Below, piece after piece: positions 45,103-54,816 of a stretch of 64,000 nucleotides of DNA. This DNA is from Pelomonas baiyunensis (GTDB lineage Bacteria > Pseudomonadota > Gammaproteobacteria > Burkholderiales > Burkholderiaceae_C): the NCBI RefSeq assembly GCF_043555935.1, contig NZ_JBIGIB010000001.1, positions 558,001 to 622,000 on the forward strand. Direction: 5' to 3'. How positions within the stretch are numbered: position 1 is the first letter of the stretch; each line of letters starts with the position of its first letter. A model generated the notes under the pieces. That model made no database searches and was not told the DNA's origin. It saw nothing but the letters and a program-made list of their open reading frames with translations. The translations under genes were made by a program, and so were the position numbers.

Positions 45103-47457
45103 ATGAGCCTGCTGGACAAAATCAGAGGGAAGTCTGAAGCCGACGAAACGCCGGTGGTTCAGGCGGACAGTGCCGACACGACCATCGATTCGCGCGCCGT
45201 GACTGGCTTTGACGCCACGCGCAACGCGGATTCGACGCTGGCGGGCGTGGAGCCCTTCGGCCGCACGGAAGCGCCGTCCATCATTTCGCCGGCCGTGCCC
45301 ACCGATTCCGGCCCGAACAGTGAGTTCGCGCCCAGCAGCACGATGAGCTTTGCGCCGACGACGCAGGCTGCCGACCCCACCCAGCTGCCGCCGGCGTCCG
45401 CGGCTGGCGGTGATACGTTGGCTGATCTCTTCGGCCGCCACCGTCAGCGCGTGCTGACCGGCTTGGTGGCCATCGGTTTCATTGGCACGGCGGTGTCGGT
45501 CAGCTTGGTGCTGGCCTCGTCCAACCGAAGCGCCGCGCAGGTGCGTGCGTCCGGTCAGGCGCTGATGCACTCGCAGCGGATGGCCAAGTCGGTGTCAGCC
45601 GCCCTGGTGGGCAACCCGACCGCGTTCGCGGAACTGCGCGAGTCGGTCAGCACGCTCAGCGGCGTGGTGACCAACCTGCGCACCGGCGAGGGGGACCTCG
45701 CCATTGCCCCGGCGGCCGTGCAACCGACGCTGGACCTGCTGAAGCCGCTGGTCGAGCGCGCTGAAAAGAACGGCAAGGTCGTTCAGGGTCAGGAAAAGAT
45801 CCTGACGCAAGTCGGTCAGGCCCTGCGGGCCATCAACCGCCAGTCCAGCGACCTGCTGGAAAGCGCGGAAGCCGTGTCGGCCCAGGCGCTGCAGATCGGT
45901 GCGTCGGCGGGTGAAGTGTCGGCGGTCGGTCAGTTGGTGATGCTGACGCAGCGGATCGGCAAGAGCGCCAACGAATTCCTGACGCAGGAAGGCGTGAGCC
46001 CGGAAGCCGTGTTCCTGCTGGGCAAGGACTTGAACGCGTTCAAGCTGATCACGGAAGCGTTGATCAGCGGCAGCTCGGAACTGCGCTTGAATGCCGCGCG
46101 TGACCCGCAGCTGAAGGAACGCCTGCAAACCCTGCTCAAGCAGTACGAGCAGACCCGCACGCAAGCGGCTGCCATTCTGGGCAACCTGCAAGGCCTGGTG
46201 GCGGCGCGTGAGGCGCAAACGGCCATCCTCAATGACTCCGAACCCCTGCGCAAGGGCCTGGAGCAGACCGCGGCCGACCTCGAAAAATCGGGTGGCGCCG
46301 GCTGGGGCCTGATCCTGATGCTGGGCGTTTCGTTGCTGGCCCTGGTGGCGGGCGCGGTGGGCTTCCTGCGACTCTTCGTGGCGGACCAGTCCGAGCGCGC
46401 CACGCTGGCAGAGGCTCAACGTCGCGAGGCTGAGGCGCAGGAACAGGAAGCCAAGCGCGTGAATGACGCCAACCAGGCGGCAATTTTGCGGTTGATGAAC
46501 GAACTGGCCAGCGTCGCTGAAGGTGACTTGACGCAACAGGCGACGGTGACGGAAGACATCACGGGCGCGATCGCCGACTCGGTGAACTACACCGTGGAAG
46601 AACTGCGAAACCTGGTCGGCCAGGTGCAGGCCACGGCAGCTCGAGTGACGGACACGACCGGTGCGGTGGACCAAACCTCGACCGACCTGCTGGCCGCCTC
46701 GAAGGAGCAACTGCACGAGATCCGCGCGACCGGTGAGGCCGTGCTGAGCATGGCGGAGCGAATCACGGAAGTGTCCGCACAAGCGCAAACCACGGCCGAC
46801 GTGGCCCGCCGCAGCCGGGAAGCGGCGGAGCAAGGTTTGTCCGCGATGCAGAACAACATCGCCGGTATGAACGCGATCCGTGACTCCATCCAGGAAACCT
46901 CCAAGCGCATCAAGCGCCTGGGCGAGTCTTCTCAGGAAATTGGTGAGATCACGGAGCTGATCTCGGACATTACGGAACAGACGAACGTGCTGGCCCTGAA
47001 CGCCGCCATTCAGGCCGCGTCTGCCGGTGAAGCCGGTCGCGGCTTCTCGGTGGTGGCGGAAGAAGTGCAGCGCCTGGCTGAACGTTCGGGCGACGCAACC
47101 CGCCGAATTGCCGCGCTGGTCAAGACCATTCAGACCGACACCCACGACGCCGTGGCCGCCATGGAGCGCTCGACGCGCGGTGTGGTGGAAGGTACGCAGC
47201 TGTCTGACGCGGCCGGTAAGGCCCTGGAAGACATCGACAGCGTGTCGCGTCAGCTGGACGAGCTGATTGTTCGCATCTCCTCGCAAGCGCAGGAAGAAGC
47301 GGAACGGGCCAACAACGTGGCCTCGAACATCCAGCACATCTTCGCCGTGACCGAGCAAACCTCCGAAGGTACGCGCTCGACTGCCCAGATGGTGCATGAG
47401 CTGTCGCGTTCGGCTGAAGCGCTGCGCACGTCCGTGTCCCGATTCAAGGTCGCTTGA
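45103..47457 (+). CDS. pilJ: Methyl-accepting chemotaxis-like receptor PilJ
   Basis: Membrane receptor of the Pil-Chp system (784 residues). A Ser/Thr/Pro-rich cytoplasmic N-terminus of about 110 residues precedes transmembrane helix 1 ([22 protein letters not shown]). A periplasmic helical sensor domain with PilJ-type motifs follows ([24 protein letters not shown]), then helix 2 ([20 protein letters not shown]), a HAMP-like linker, and the signalling domain with the hairpin tip [38 protein letters not shown]. The ATG follows GAGGGTGAG. Surface contact or pilin conformation is the proposed stimulus in Pseudomonas. Confidence 0.95.
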   Translation: MSLLDKIRGKSEADETPVVQADSADTTIDSRAVTGFDATRNADSTLAGVEPFGRTEAPSIISPAVPTDSGPNSEFAPSSTMSFAPTTQAADPTQLPPASAAGGDTLADLFGRHRQRVLTGLVAIGFIGTAVSVSLVLASSNRSAAQVRASGQALMHSQRMAKSVSAALVGNPTAFAELRESVSTLSGVVTNLRTGEGDLAIAPAAVQPTLDLLKPLVERAEKNGKVVQGQEKILTQVGQALRAINRQSSDLLESAEAVSAQALQIGASAGEVSAVGQLVMLTQRIGKSANEFLTQEGVSPEAVFLLGKDLNAFKLITEALISGSSELRLNAARDPQLKERLQTLLKQYEQTRTQAAAILGNLQGLVAAREAQTAILNDSEPLRKGLEQTAADLEKSGGAGWGLILMLGVSLLALVAGAVGFLRLFVADQSERATLAEAQRREAEAQEQEAKRVNDANQAAILRLMNELASVAEGDLTQQATVTEDITGAIADSVNYTVEELRNLVGQVQATAARVTDTTGAVDQTSTDLLAASKEQLHEIRATGEAVLSMAERITEVSAQAQTTADVARRSREAAEQGLSAMQNNIAGMNAIRDSIQETSKRIKRLGESSQEIGEITELISDITEQTNVLALNAAIQAASAGEAGRGFSVVAEEVQRLAERSGDATRRIAALVKTIQTDTHDAVAAMERSTRGVVEGTQLSDAAGKALEDIDSVSRQLDELIVRISSQAQEEAERANNVASNIQHIFAVTEQTSEGTRSTAQMVHELSRSAEALRTSVSRFKVA

Positions 47458-47489
47458 CCCCGAGCCGCACCGAGCGAGAAAGCCCACGC

Positions 47490-50400
47490 ATGGACAGCTC
47501 CCTGCGAGACTCCGACCTTCCGGCGGACCTCAGCCCCTTGGCTTGGGTGCATGAGGAACTGCGCCGCTCCCTGGAGTCGGTGCACAAAACCCTGCGCCGC
47601 GCCGTCCGGGACGGTGCCGATCAACGAACCGCTCCCGGCGAGGGCCCTTCCGGCACGCCGCTGCAGCAGGCGGCTGCGCAACTTCACCAGGTCACGGGTG
47701 TGTTGTCGCTGGTCGGCCTGCCGGCTGGCGCCTTGGTGCTGGGCGCGGCCGAGACCGCCGTGCTGGCGTTGGCTCAGCGTCCCCACGCGGTTGAAGCCAG
47801 CGTGGTGGACACCATTGAGCGCGCCGATTTCGCCTTGATGGCCTTCGTGGCCCGCTTGCTCGCTGGGGCCAAGACATCGCCGCTCGCGCTGTACCCCAGC
47901 TACCGCGCGCTGCAGCAACTCAACGGCGCTGAGCGCATCCACCCGGCCGATCTGTGGCCGTACGAGTGGGCGTGGAAAAGCTTGCCGCTGGAGGCGGATG
48001 TGGCCGCGCGTTCGGCTGAAGCCGTTCGTGCGCCGTTCGAGGCGGCGCTGCTGCGCCACATGCGTGAGCCGAATCCGGCGCACGCGGCCAACCTGTCGGG
48101 TTTGTGCGTGGGCTTGGCGGCGTCGCTGCCCGATGGGCACAGCCGCACCTTGTGGCAACTGGCTGGCGCGGTGTTTGAAGCGCAGGCCACCAAGCGTTTG
48201 GGCAGCGATGCCTACACCAAGCGCCTCGGTTCCAAGCTGCTGCATGAGCTTCGCACGCTGGGAGCGCAGGGCGAATCCAACGAAGCTGCTCGTGAGCGGC
48301 TCGCGCAGGACTTGCTGTTCTTCTGTGCCCAATGCAAGTTGGGCGACGGCGTCGGGCCGCGCCTGGCTGCGGTGTGCGACGTCTTTGGTCTGAACGCCGA
48401 CCATGCGGGCAACTATGAAGACGCCAGCCTGGGTCGCATCGACCCGGCTTGGGTGGCCCAGGCCAAACGTCGTGTGCTGGCGGCCAAGGACAGCTGGTCC
48501 AGTGCCGCCGAGGGGGACCAACACCGCCTGAGCAGCCTGGACGAGCAATTCGCGGCGTTGGCGGAGTCGCTGACGCGGCTGTTCCCGAGTGGTGAAGTGC
48601 TGGCGCAGACGCTGCAGCGCGCGGTCGTGGCGACCTTGCGCTCCCGGGCCGCGCCGCCGCCGGCCTTGGCGATGGAAATTGCCACCAGCCTGCTGTATGT
48701 CGAAGCCGCATTGGAAGACGCAGCCTTCGATCAGCCCGAGCAAGCCGATCGCGTTCGGCGACTGGCGCGTCGTGTGGAGTCCGTGGCCCATGGCCAGCCC
48801 GCCGAGCCGCTGGAAGGGTGGATGGAGGACCTGTATCGCCGGGTCTCTGACCGACAAACGCTGGGCAGCGTTGTGCATGAGTTGCGCGCAAGCCTGACGG
48901 AAGTCGAAAAGCAATGTGACGGTTATTTCCGCAACCCGACGCAGCGGGAGCTGTTGATCCCGGTGCCGGGTGAACTGCAGGCCATGCGCGGCGTGCTGAG
49001 CGTGTTGGGCCTGGATCAGGCGGCTCACGCGACGGTGCGGATGCGCGACGAGATCGATCGCCTGGCCAACACCGAGATCGACTTTGCTCGGCCCGGAGCG
49101 CGTGATGTGTTCGAGCGCCTGGCCTACAACTTGGGCGCTCTGGGGTTCTTGATCGACATGCTCAGCGTGCAGCCGCAACTGGCCAAGCGCATGTTCGAGT
49201 TCGACGACGCGACCGGCCGGCTGGATGCCGTCATGGGCCGTCGTGAAGACGCGGTGGCCTTGCCAGACTTTGAGGCCAGCGGGTTCCATACCGACCTGGA
49301 AGGCGAGCCTTCAAGCGTGGGCATGGAAGCAACGCAACCGATGCGCGTTGATCTGTCCACGTTGGATCTGCCGGATCTGAGCTTGCCGGATGTGGATGTG
49401 TCGCAACCAGTGGCCGCTCCGGCCCCTGCGCCTGTGGCACCGGTCGCCGCCCCGGCGCCGGCTGCATCGGCCGAGCCCAGCGTGGCCGACGACCCTGAGA
49501 TGCGCGAGATCTTCCTGGAGGAAGCCGATGAAGTCATCGGCAACGCTCGCGAAGCGCTGGGTCAACTGGGTGATGACCCGGCCAACCACGCGCAGCTCAC
49601 GGTGGTGCGTCGCGCGTTCCACACCTTGAAGGGCAGCGCCCGCATGGTGGGTCTGGACGCCTTCGGCGAAGGCGCCTGGGCGTGCGAACAGCTGTACAAC
49701 GCCCGCTTGGCGGATGCATCGCCGCGGGCGGATGCGGCCTTGCTTGCGTTCACGGGTGAGGCGCTGGACTACTTCGCCAACTGGCGCGAGCAGATTGCAG
49801 GCACGGCGGATGGCGTGAGCACGCCGGAGCCGGTGCGTCGCAGCGCCGATGCGCTGCGCCTGAACGGCGAGCACTTGCCTTTGGCGGTGGCCACCGAGTC
49901 GTTGGACGTGACCCTGGAGCCGACCGTGTTGCCGGATCCGCTGTCGCGAGGCCCCGAGGCCCTGGCCGACGCGAAGGCCGAGCCTGAGGTGGTGGTGCTG
50001 CCGGCCGAAATGGAAGAGCGTCCGCCGTTGGCGCCCGATTTCGTGCTCGACCTCGAAGCGCCGCACGAACCCACGGCACCGATGCCGTTGGCGGATGTGC
50101 CGGAAGCGGTGCGTGTCGAGCACGTCGAAGCCGTGGATCTGGATGTCGACTTCGATGCCGGCCACGCCCCGACCGAGCCGCTGCCCTTGCCCGAGATTCC
50201 GGAAGAGGAAACGCTGGCGAACTTTGGCCTGGTGCTGGAGCTGGACGAGCCCGCAGTGCCTGTGGCCGTGGAGACCGTGGAAGCAGCCGAGGTGCTGGAA
50301 CTGCCGGTCCAGCCCGAGGAAGTCACGCTCGCCCTTCCGCGTCTGGTGGTGGACAACGAAACGCCGGTTCCTGTCGAGCCCGCCGCTGTGGCGGAAGAGG

Positions 50401-53400
50401 CCGTGGACCCGGACGAAGGCTTCAAGGTCATTGGCCCGCTGCGCATCAGCATCGCGCTGTTCAACATTTTCCTGAACGAAGCGGACGAGCTGTCTCGCAA
50501 ACTGTCGGTCGGCCTGGCCGAGTGGGCGGCCGAGATGGTGCAGCCGGTGCCGGCTTCCTGCGAAGCGCTGGCGCACGCGCTGGCCGGGAATGCCGCCACG
50601 GTGGGCTACGACGATCTGTCGCAGCTGGCCCGTGTGCTTGAGCATGCATTGGAGCGTGCCCAGCGGGCAGCGCGGTACGAAGACGCCGACGCGGATTTGT
50701 TCGTGCGCGCCGCTGACGACATCCGCCGGTTGCTGCACCAGTTCGCCGCGGGCTTCCTGAAGCCGCATGACCCGGACTTGGTGGCCCAGCTGCACGCCTA
50801 CGAGCCGCAGATTGAATCGACGACCGCCGCAGCGGCGCTGGACGCACTGGATCATGTCGATGCGGTCGACACGGTGATCGAGGAAGACGAACCGCTGATC
50901 GTGGAAGCCATGTCGACGGTGATGCCGGCGGTGGAGGAACTGTCGGCTGAACCTGCGCGTCAACCTCTGGTCGGTGAAGACGTGGTTGTGGCAGCGGATG
51001 CGTTGCTGAGCCCCGAAGTTGACCTTGTCGCTGAGCCCGCCATGGACGCCGTCGAGGTTGTCGAGACGGTCGACACGCCGGTCATGGATGTGGCCGTCGA
51101 GGCGCCAGCCTCTGCGGAAGTCACGGAAGCCCTTGACGCCGGTCAATCCATGGACGCCGAGCCGATGGCGGTGGACGCCGCGGAGGTTCCGGTGGCGGAC
51201 GTGATTGCCGACACGGCGGACGCAACGCCCGTGCCGGCCGCGCACGAGGATGAGCCCGAGCCCGGGCTGCCGGACAACATCGAGCCCGACCTGTACCCGA
51301 TCTTCGAAGAAGAAGGTCGTGAGTTGCTGCAACAGCTGCACGCGGCCTTGCGCGATTGGCTGGAAGCGCCAGCGGAGCTCAGCCGTTCCGACGCTTGCAT
51401 GCGCGCACTGCACACCTTCAAGGGCGGTGCTCGTTTGGCGGGCGCCATGCGCCTGGGCGAGCAAGCCCACCGCTTGGAGTCGGGCGTGGAAGCGCTGGTC
51501 CAAGCGGGTCAGGCGAATGCTGCGCAGGTGCAGGCCCTGCAGGACGAAGGCGACGCACTCGAACTCGCGTTCGAGGCGCTGGGCCGCAGCCTGCTGGAGG
51601 CGTCTGCGCCGGTGGTGACGCCCGAGGTCGTGGAACCCGTATTGGCGGCGCCAGTCGTGGCCGCGCCGGCTCCGGCCGTCGAGGCGCCCGCACAGCCTGC
51701 AGCCGTTTCGGCACCGGCCGCCATGCCGGTCGTGGCCGACCTGCCGGCAGAGCCCGCCCGCGAGATCGACTGGAGCCGCTTCTCCGACACCGCCGAGGTG
51801 GCCGCGTCAAGCGACAACCTGGCGATCGGTCAGGCGGTGGTGCGCGTCCGGGGCAGCCTGCTGGAACGCATGGCCACGCAGGCCGGCGAGGTCAGCATCC
51901 GTCGCGCCCGTCTGGAGTCCGAACTCGCCGTCATGAAGGGCGCCTTGCTCGACCTGGACGACAACCTGGAGCGTCTGCGCGCGCAACTGCGTGAGCTGGA
52001 GCTGCAGGCCGAAGCCCAGATGCACATCCAGCAAGAGATGGCGCAGCAGGGCGGACGCGAGTTCGACCCGCTGGAATTCGACCGTTACACGCGCTTCCAG
52101 GAACTGACCCGCATGCTGGCGGAGTCGGTCGGTGACGTGGCCACCTTGCAGCGCACGCTGGGCCGCAGTGTGCAGACCGGTGAAGACGAACTGGCCGCTC
52201 AGTCCCGTCTGACCCGCGAACTGCAGGACGACCTGTTGCGCACCCGCCTCGTGGAGTTCGACTCCATCGGCGAGCGCATGCACCGCGTGGTGCGCCAGGC
52301 GGCGCGCGACAGCGGCAAGCAAGTCAAACTGGAAATCGTCGGCGGCCAGACGGAACTCGACCGTTCCGTGCTGGAGCGCACGGCCGGCGCGTTCGAGCAC
52401 CTGCTGCGCAACAGCGTGGCGCACGGCATCGAATCCAGCGAGCAGCGAGCCGCCGCGGGCAAGGATCCCGTGGGCACCCTGCGCATCGACGTCAGCCAGC
52501 AGGGCAATGAAGTGCTGCTGAACTTCGCCGACAACGGTGCGGGCCTGGACCTGGGCCGTATCCGCGAACGGGGCGTTCAGCTCGGCCTGATCGCGCCGGA
52601 CGCGAAGCCGGACGATGGCCAACTGCAGCGCTTGATCTTCGCGCCGGGCTTCTCGACGGCGAGCCAGGTCACCGAGCTCAGCGGTCGCGGCATCGGCATG
52701 GACGTTGTGCGTGCGGAAGTCGGCACGCTGGGCGGCAGCATCGAGACCCAGTCCAAGGCGGGCGAGGGCACGAGCTTCCTGCTGCGCCTGCCGTTGACCA
52801 CGGCCCTCACGCAGATCGTGCTGCTCAAGAGCGCGGATCAGGTGGTGGCGGTGCCGGCGGCGCTGATGGCCTCGGTGCAACGCGTGCCAGTCGAGGCGAT
52901 CGAGCAGGCTTATGCGACGGGCAAGCTCAGCTTGGGTGGCACCGACATGCCGTTCTACTGGCTGGGTGGTTTGCTGGGCCATGTGGGCCGCGGCCAAACC
53001 CACGGCCGCAATGGCCACGTGGTGTTGGTGCGCAGCGCGCAAGCCGCACTGGCCTTGCACGTGGACGAAGTGGTTGGCAACCAGGAAGTGGTCGTCAAGA
53101 ACCTCGGTGCGCAGCTCAACCGTGTGCCGGGCCTGGCGGGCATCAGCTTGCTGGCGTCGGGCGACGTGGCGCTGATCTACAACGTCGTGGCTCTGGCCGA
53201 CTGGTACGGCGCTGACGCGCAGGCCCGTTTGGCCGCGGCGACGCAGGCCGAAGCGCAAGCCCAAGCGCCGCAACGTGCGGCGCCGGTGGTCGAAGCGGCA
53301 GCCCAGGCGCCGTTGGTGATGGTTGTGGACGACTCGCTGACGGTGCGTCGCGTGACTCAGCGCTTCCTCGAACGCGTGGGATTCCGTGTGAAGCTTGCCA

Positions 53401-53687
53401 AAGATGGCCTGGATGCGATGGAGCGACTGGCTGGCGACGAGCTGCCAGCGGTGGTACTGTCGGACATCGAGATGCCCCGCATGGACGGCTTCGACTTGGT
53501 GCGTAACATGCGCGCCGATTCACGGCTGGCCTCGCTGCCCGTCATCATGATCACCTCCCGCATTGCACAGAAGCACCGCGACTACGCCGCACAGCTGGGC
53601 GTCGATCACTACCTGGGCAAGCCGTACGATGAAGACTACCTGTTGGGCTTGATCCGACAGTACACCCAGCAGGCCAAGGCGGCCTGA
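47490..53687 (+). CDS. pilL: Hybrid chemotaxis histidine kinase PilL/ChpA (2065 aa)
   Basis: CheA-like kinase of the Pil-Chp system. Order: long N-terminal helical region with degenerate Hpt-like parts (to about 600), Hpt with His711 (RRAFHTLKGSARMVGL), Hpt-like segment near 1000, Hpt with His1308 (LHTFKGGARLAGAMRL), dimerisation and ATPase domains (LLRNSVAHGIESSEQRAAAGK near 1635; GRGIGMDVVRAEV), CheW domain and C-terminal receiver with Asp1992 (VLSDIEMPRMDGF). Very acidic Pro/Val/Glu linkers connect the modules. The ATG at 47490 was preferred over a TTG overlapping the pilJ stop because it matches PilL-type N-termini. Confidence 0.94.
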   Translation: MDSSLRDSDLPADLSPLAWVHEELRRSLESVHKTLRRAVRDGADQRTAPGEGPSGTPLQQAAAQLHQVTGVLSLVGLPAGALVLGAAETAVLALAQRPHAVEASVVDTIERADFALMAFVARLLAGAKTSPLALYPSYRALQQLNGAERIHPADLWPYEWAWKSLPLEADVAARSAEAVRAPFEAALLRHMREPNPAHAANLSGLCVGLAASLPDGHSRTLWQLAGAVFEAQATKRLGSDAYTKRLGSKLLHELRTLGAQGESNEAARERLAQDLLFFCAQCKLGDGVGPRLAAVCDVFGLNADHAGNYEDASLGRIDPAWVAQAKRRVLAAKDSWSSAAEGDQHRLSSLDEQFAALAESLTRLFPSGEVLAQTLQRAVVATLRSRAAPPPALAMEIATSLLYVEAALEDAAFDQPEQADRVRRLARRVESVAHGQPAEPLEGWMEDLYRRVSDRQTLGSVVHELRASLTEVEKQCDGYFRNPTQRELLIPVPGELQAMRGVLSVLGLDQAAHATVRMRDEIDRLANTEIDFARPGARDVFERLAYNLGALGFLIDMLSVQPQLAKRMFEFDDATGRLDAVMGRREDAVALPDFEASGFHTDLEGEPSSVGMEATQPMRVDLSTLDLPDLSLPDVDVSQPVAAPAPAPVAPVAAPAPAASAEPSVADDPEMREIFLEEADEVIGNAREALGQLGDDPANHAQLTVVRRAFHTLKGSARMVGLDAFGEGAWACEQLYNARLADASPRADAALLAFTGEALDYFANWREQIAGTADGVSTPEPVRRSADALRLNGEHLPLAVATESLDVTLEPTVLPDPLSRGPEALADAKAEPEVVVLPAEMEERPPLAPDFVLDLEAPHEPTAPMPLADVPEAVRVEHVEAVDLDVDFDAGHAPTEPLPLPEIPEEETLANFGLVLELDEPAVPVAVETVEAAEVLELPVQPEEVTLALPRLVVDNETPVPVEPAAVAEEAVDPDEGFKVIGPLRISIALFNIFLNEADELSRKLSVGLAEWAAEMVQPVPASCEALAHALAGNAATVGYDDLSQLARVLEHALERAQRAARYEDADADLFVRAADDIRRLLHQFAAGFLKPHDPDLVAQLHAYEPQIESTTAAAALDALDHVDAVDTVIEEDEPLIVEAMSTVMPAVEELSAEPARQPLVGEDVVVAADALLSPEVDLVAEPAMDAVEVVETVDTPVMDVAVEAPASAEVTEALDAGQSMDAEPMAVDAAEVPVADVIADTADATPVPAAHEDEPEPGLPDNIEPDLYPIFEEEGRELLQQLHAALRDWLEAPAELSRSDACMRALHTFKGGARLAGAMRLGEQAHRLESGVEALVQAGQANAAQVQALQDEGDALELAFEALGRSLLEASAPVVTPEVVEPVLAAPVVAAPAPAVEAPAQPAAVSAPAAMPVVADLPAEPAREIDWSRFSDTAEVAASSDNLAIGQAVVRVRGSLLERMATQAGEVSIRRARLESELAVMKGALLDLDDNLERLRAQLRELELQAEAQMHIQQEMAQQGGREFDPLEFDRYTRFQELTRMLAESVGDVATLQRTLGRSVQTGEDELAAQSRLTRELQDDLLRTRLVEFDSIGERMHRVVRQAARDSGKQVKLEIVGGQTELDRSVLERTAGAFEHLLRNSVAHGIESSEQRAAAGKDPVGTLRIDVSQQGNEVLLNFADNGAGLDLGRIRERGVQLGLIAPDAKPDDGQLQRLIFAPGFSTASQVTELSGRGIGMDVVRAEVGTLGGSIETQSKAGEGTSFLLRLPLTTALTQIVLLKSADQVVAVPAALMASVQRVPVEAIEQAYATGKLSLGGTDMPFYWLGGLLGHVGRGQTHGRNGHVVLVRSAQAALALHVDEVVGNQEVVVKNLGAQLNRVPGLAGISLLASGDVALIYNVVALADWYGADAQARLAAATQAEAQAQAPQRAAPVVEAAAQAPLVMVVDDSLTVRRVTQRFLERVGFRVKLAKDGLDAMERLAGDELPAVVLSDIEMPRMDGFDLVRNMRADSRLASLPVIMITSRIAQKHRDYAAQLGVDHYLGKPYDEDYLLGLIRQYTQQAKAA

Positions 53688-53695
53688 CCCACGCC

Positions 53696-54733
53696 ATGTC
53701 CCAGGTTGTCGACCACCTCGCCGAACTCACCGGATTCCGTGACCGTGACGTCATGGACGTCACGCTTGTCATGGCCCTGCGGGACCTGCTCGAGCCGGAG
53801 TCGGTGGCGATCTATCGCACGGTGGGCGAGCCTGGCCATGAGCGCTGGTTGACCCGCGCGCACCTGCGCGCGGGGGATGCGGTGGCGTCGGCCGACCCCC
53901 TGTGGGCCAAGCCCGAGGCGCTGCCGTTGGTCACGTCGCATCCCTTGCGTCTGGAGGCCATGCGCAACCGCAGCGTGACGCAAGTCGCGCAGGGCGGGCA
54001 GTGGTTGTATTTGTTCCCGATCGCCACCGATCGGGACGTCATCGGCGTGATCGAGATCCTGTCGACCCGGCGCCTGGGCACGTCGGCCCAGCGCATGGTC
54101 AGCAGCGTGCTGCGGATCTATCACAACTTCCAGGGCTTGCTGGACTACTCCGAGCGGGACACGCTGACGGGCTTGCTCAACCGCAAGACGTTCGACGAGA
54201 GCTTCCTGAAGGTCTTGTCCGAGATTCCCGTCAAGCACGAAGTCAAGAACGACACGGAAGATCGTCGCCATGAATCGGCCACGCCGCATTACGTGCTGGG
54301 TGTGATCGACATCGACCACTTCAAGTCGGTGAATGACCGCTTCGGCCACCTGATCGGTGACGAAGTGCTGTTGCTGCTCTCGCGCCTGATGCGGGGCTCG
54401 TTCCGCTTCCACGACTTGCTCTACCGCTTTGGCGGCGAAGAGTTTGTGGTGCTGATGCGCTGCGATGAAGAAATTCACGCCGGTGAGGCCTTCGAGCGGC
54501 TGCGCTTGAACACCGAGCGCTACGCATTCCCCCAGGTGGGCCGCATCACCGTGAGCATCGGCTTCACCGAGGTGCGCGGCGGTGATTCACCCGCGGCCGC
54601 CTTCGAGCGCGCGGACAAGGCCGTGTACCACGCCAAGGGCAACGGCCGGAACCAGGTGCACAACTACGCGGCCCTGGTGGCCAGCGGCGTCATCCAGGAA
54701 GCTGCACAGCTGAGCGACGTCGAGCTGTTCTGA
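53696..54733 (+). CDS. GGDEF diguanylate cyclase with GAF-like sensor (345 aa)
   Basis: Predicted cyclic-di-GMP synthase. Residues 1-150 look like a GAF-type sensor (LRDLLEPESVAIYRTVGEPG; WLYLFPIATDRDVIGVIEILS). The GGDEF domain follows DTLTGLLNRKTFDESF, with the intact active site GGEEF at 246-250 and an RFHD inhibitory I-site five residues before it. FGHLIGDEVLLLLS and HAKGNGRNQV are also standard. It is cytoplasmic; no membrane helix. It starts 8 bp after pilL, so it is almost certainly in the Pil-Chp transcript and may couple pilus chemosensing to c-di-GMP. Confidence 0.93.
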   Translation: MSQVVDHLAELTGFRDRDVMDVTLVMALRDLLEPESVAIYRTVGEPGHERWLTRAHLRAGDAVASADPLWAKPEALPLVTSHPLRLEAMRNRSVTQVAQGGQWLYLFPIATDRDVIGVIEILSTRRLGTSAQRMVSSVLRIYHNFQGLLDYSERDTLTGLLNRKTFDESFLKVLSEIPVKHEVKNDTEDRRHESATPHYVLGVIDIDHFKSVNDRFGHLIGDEVLLLLSRLMRGSFRFHDLLYRFGGEEFVVLMRCDEEIHAGEAFERLRLNTERYAFPQVGRITVSIGFTEVRGGDSPAAAFERADKAVYHAKGNGRNQVHNYAALVASGVIQEAAQLSDVELF

Positions 54734-54772
54734 CGCTTGGGGCTGCCGTGCTGGGCGCGGCGCTTGCGCGTT

Positions 54773-54793
54773 GACCCCGCACGGGTCTGTTTA
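54773..54793 (+). terminator. Weak terminator candidate after the pil cluster
   Basis: GACCC and GGGTC pair around CGCAC and are followed by TGTTTA, 40 bp after the diguanylate cyclase stop. The stem is only five pairs, so confidence is low. It sits between converging genes. Confidence 0.3.
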
Positions 54794-54816
54794 CAGCCCG
54801 CCTGACCGTTTCGGTC

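Noticed and set aside
47454..47489. Alternative TTG start of pilL overlapping the pilJ stop
   Set aside because: It adds twelve residues without similarity. The ATG at 47490 gives the usual N-terminus. The choice is not certain because other genes here do use TTGA overlaps.
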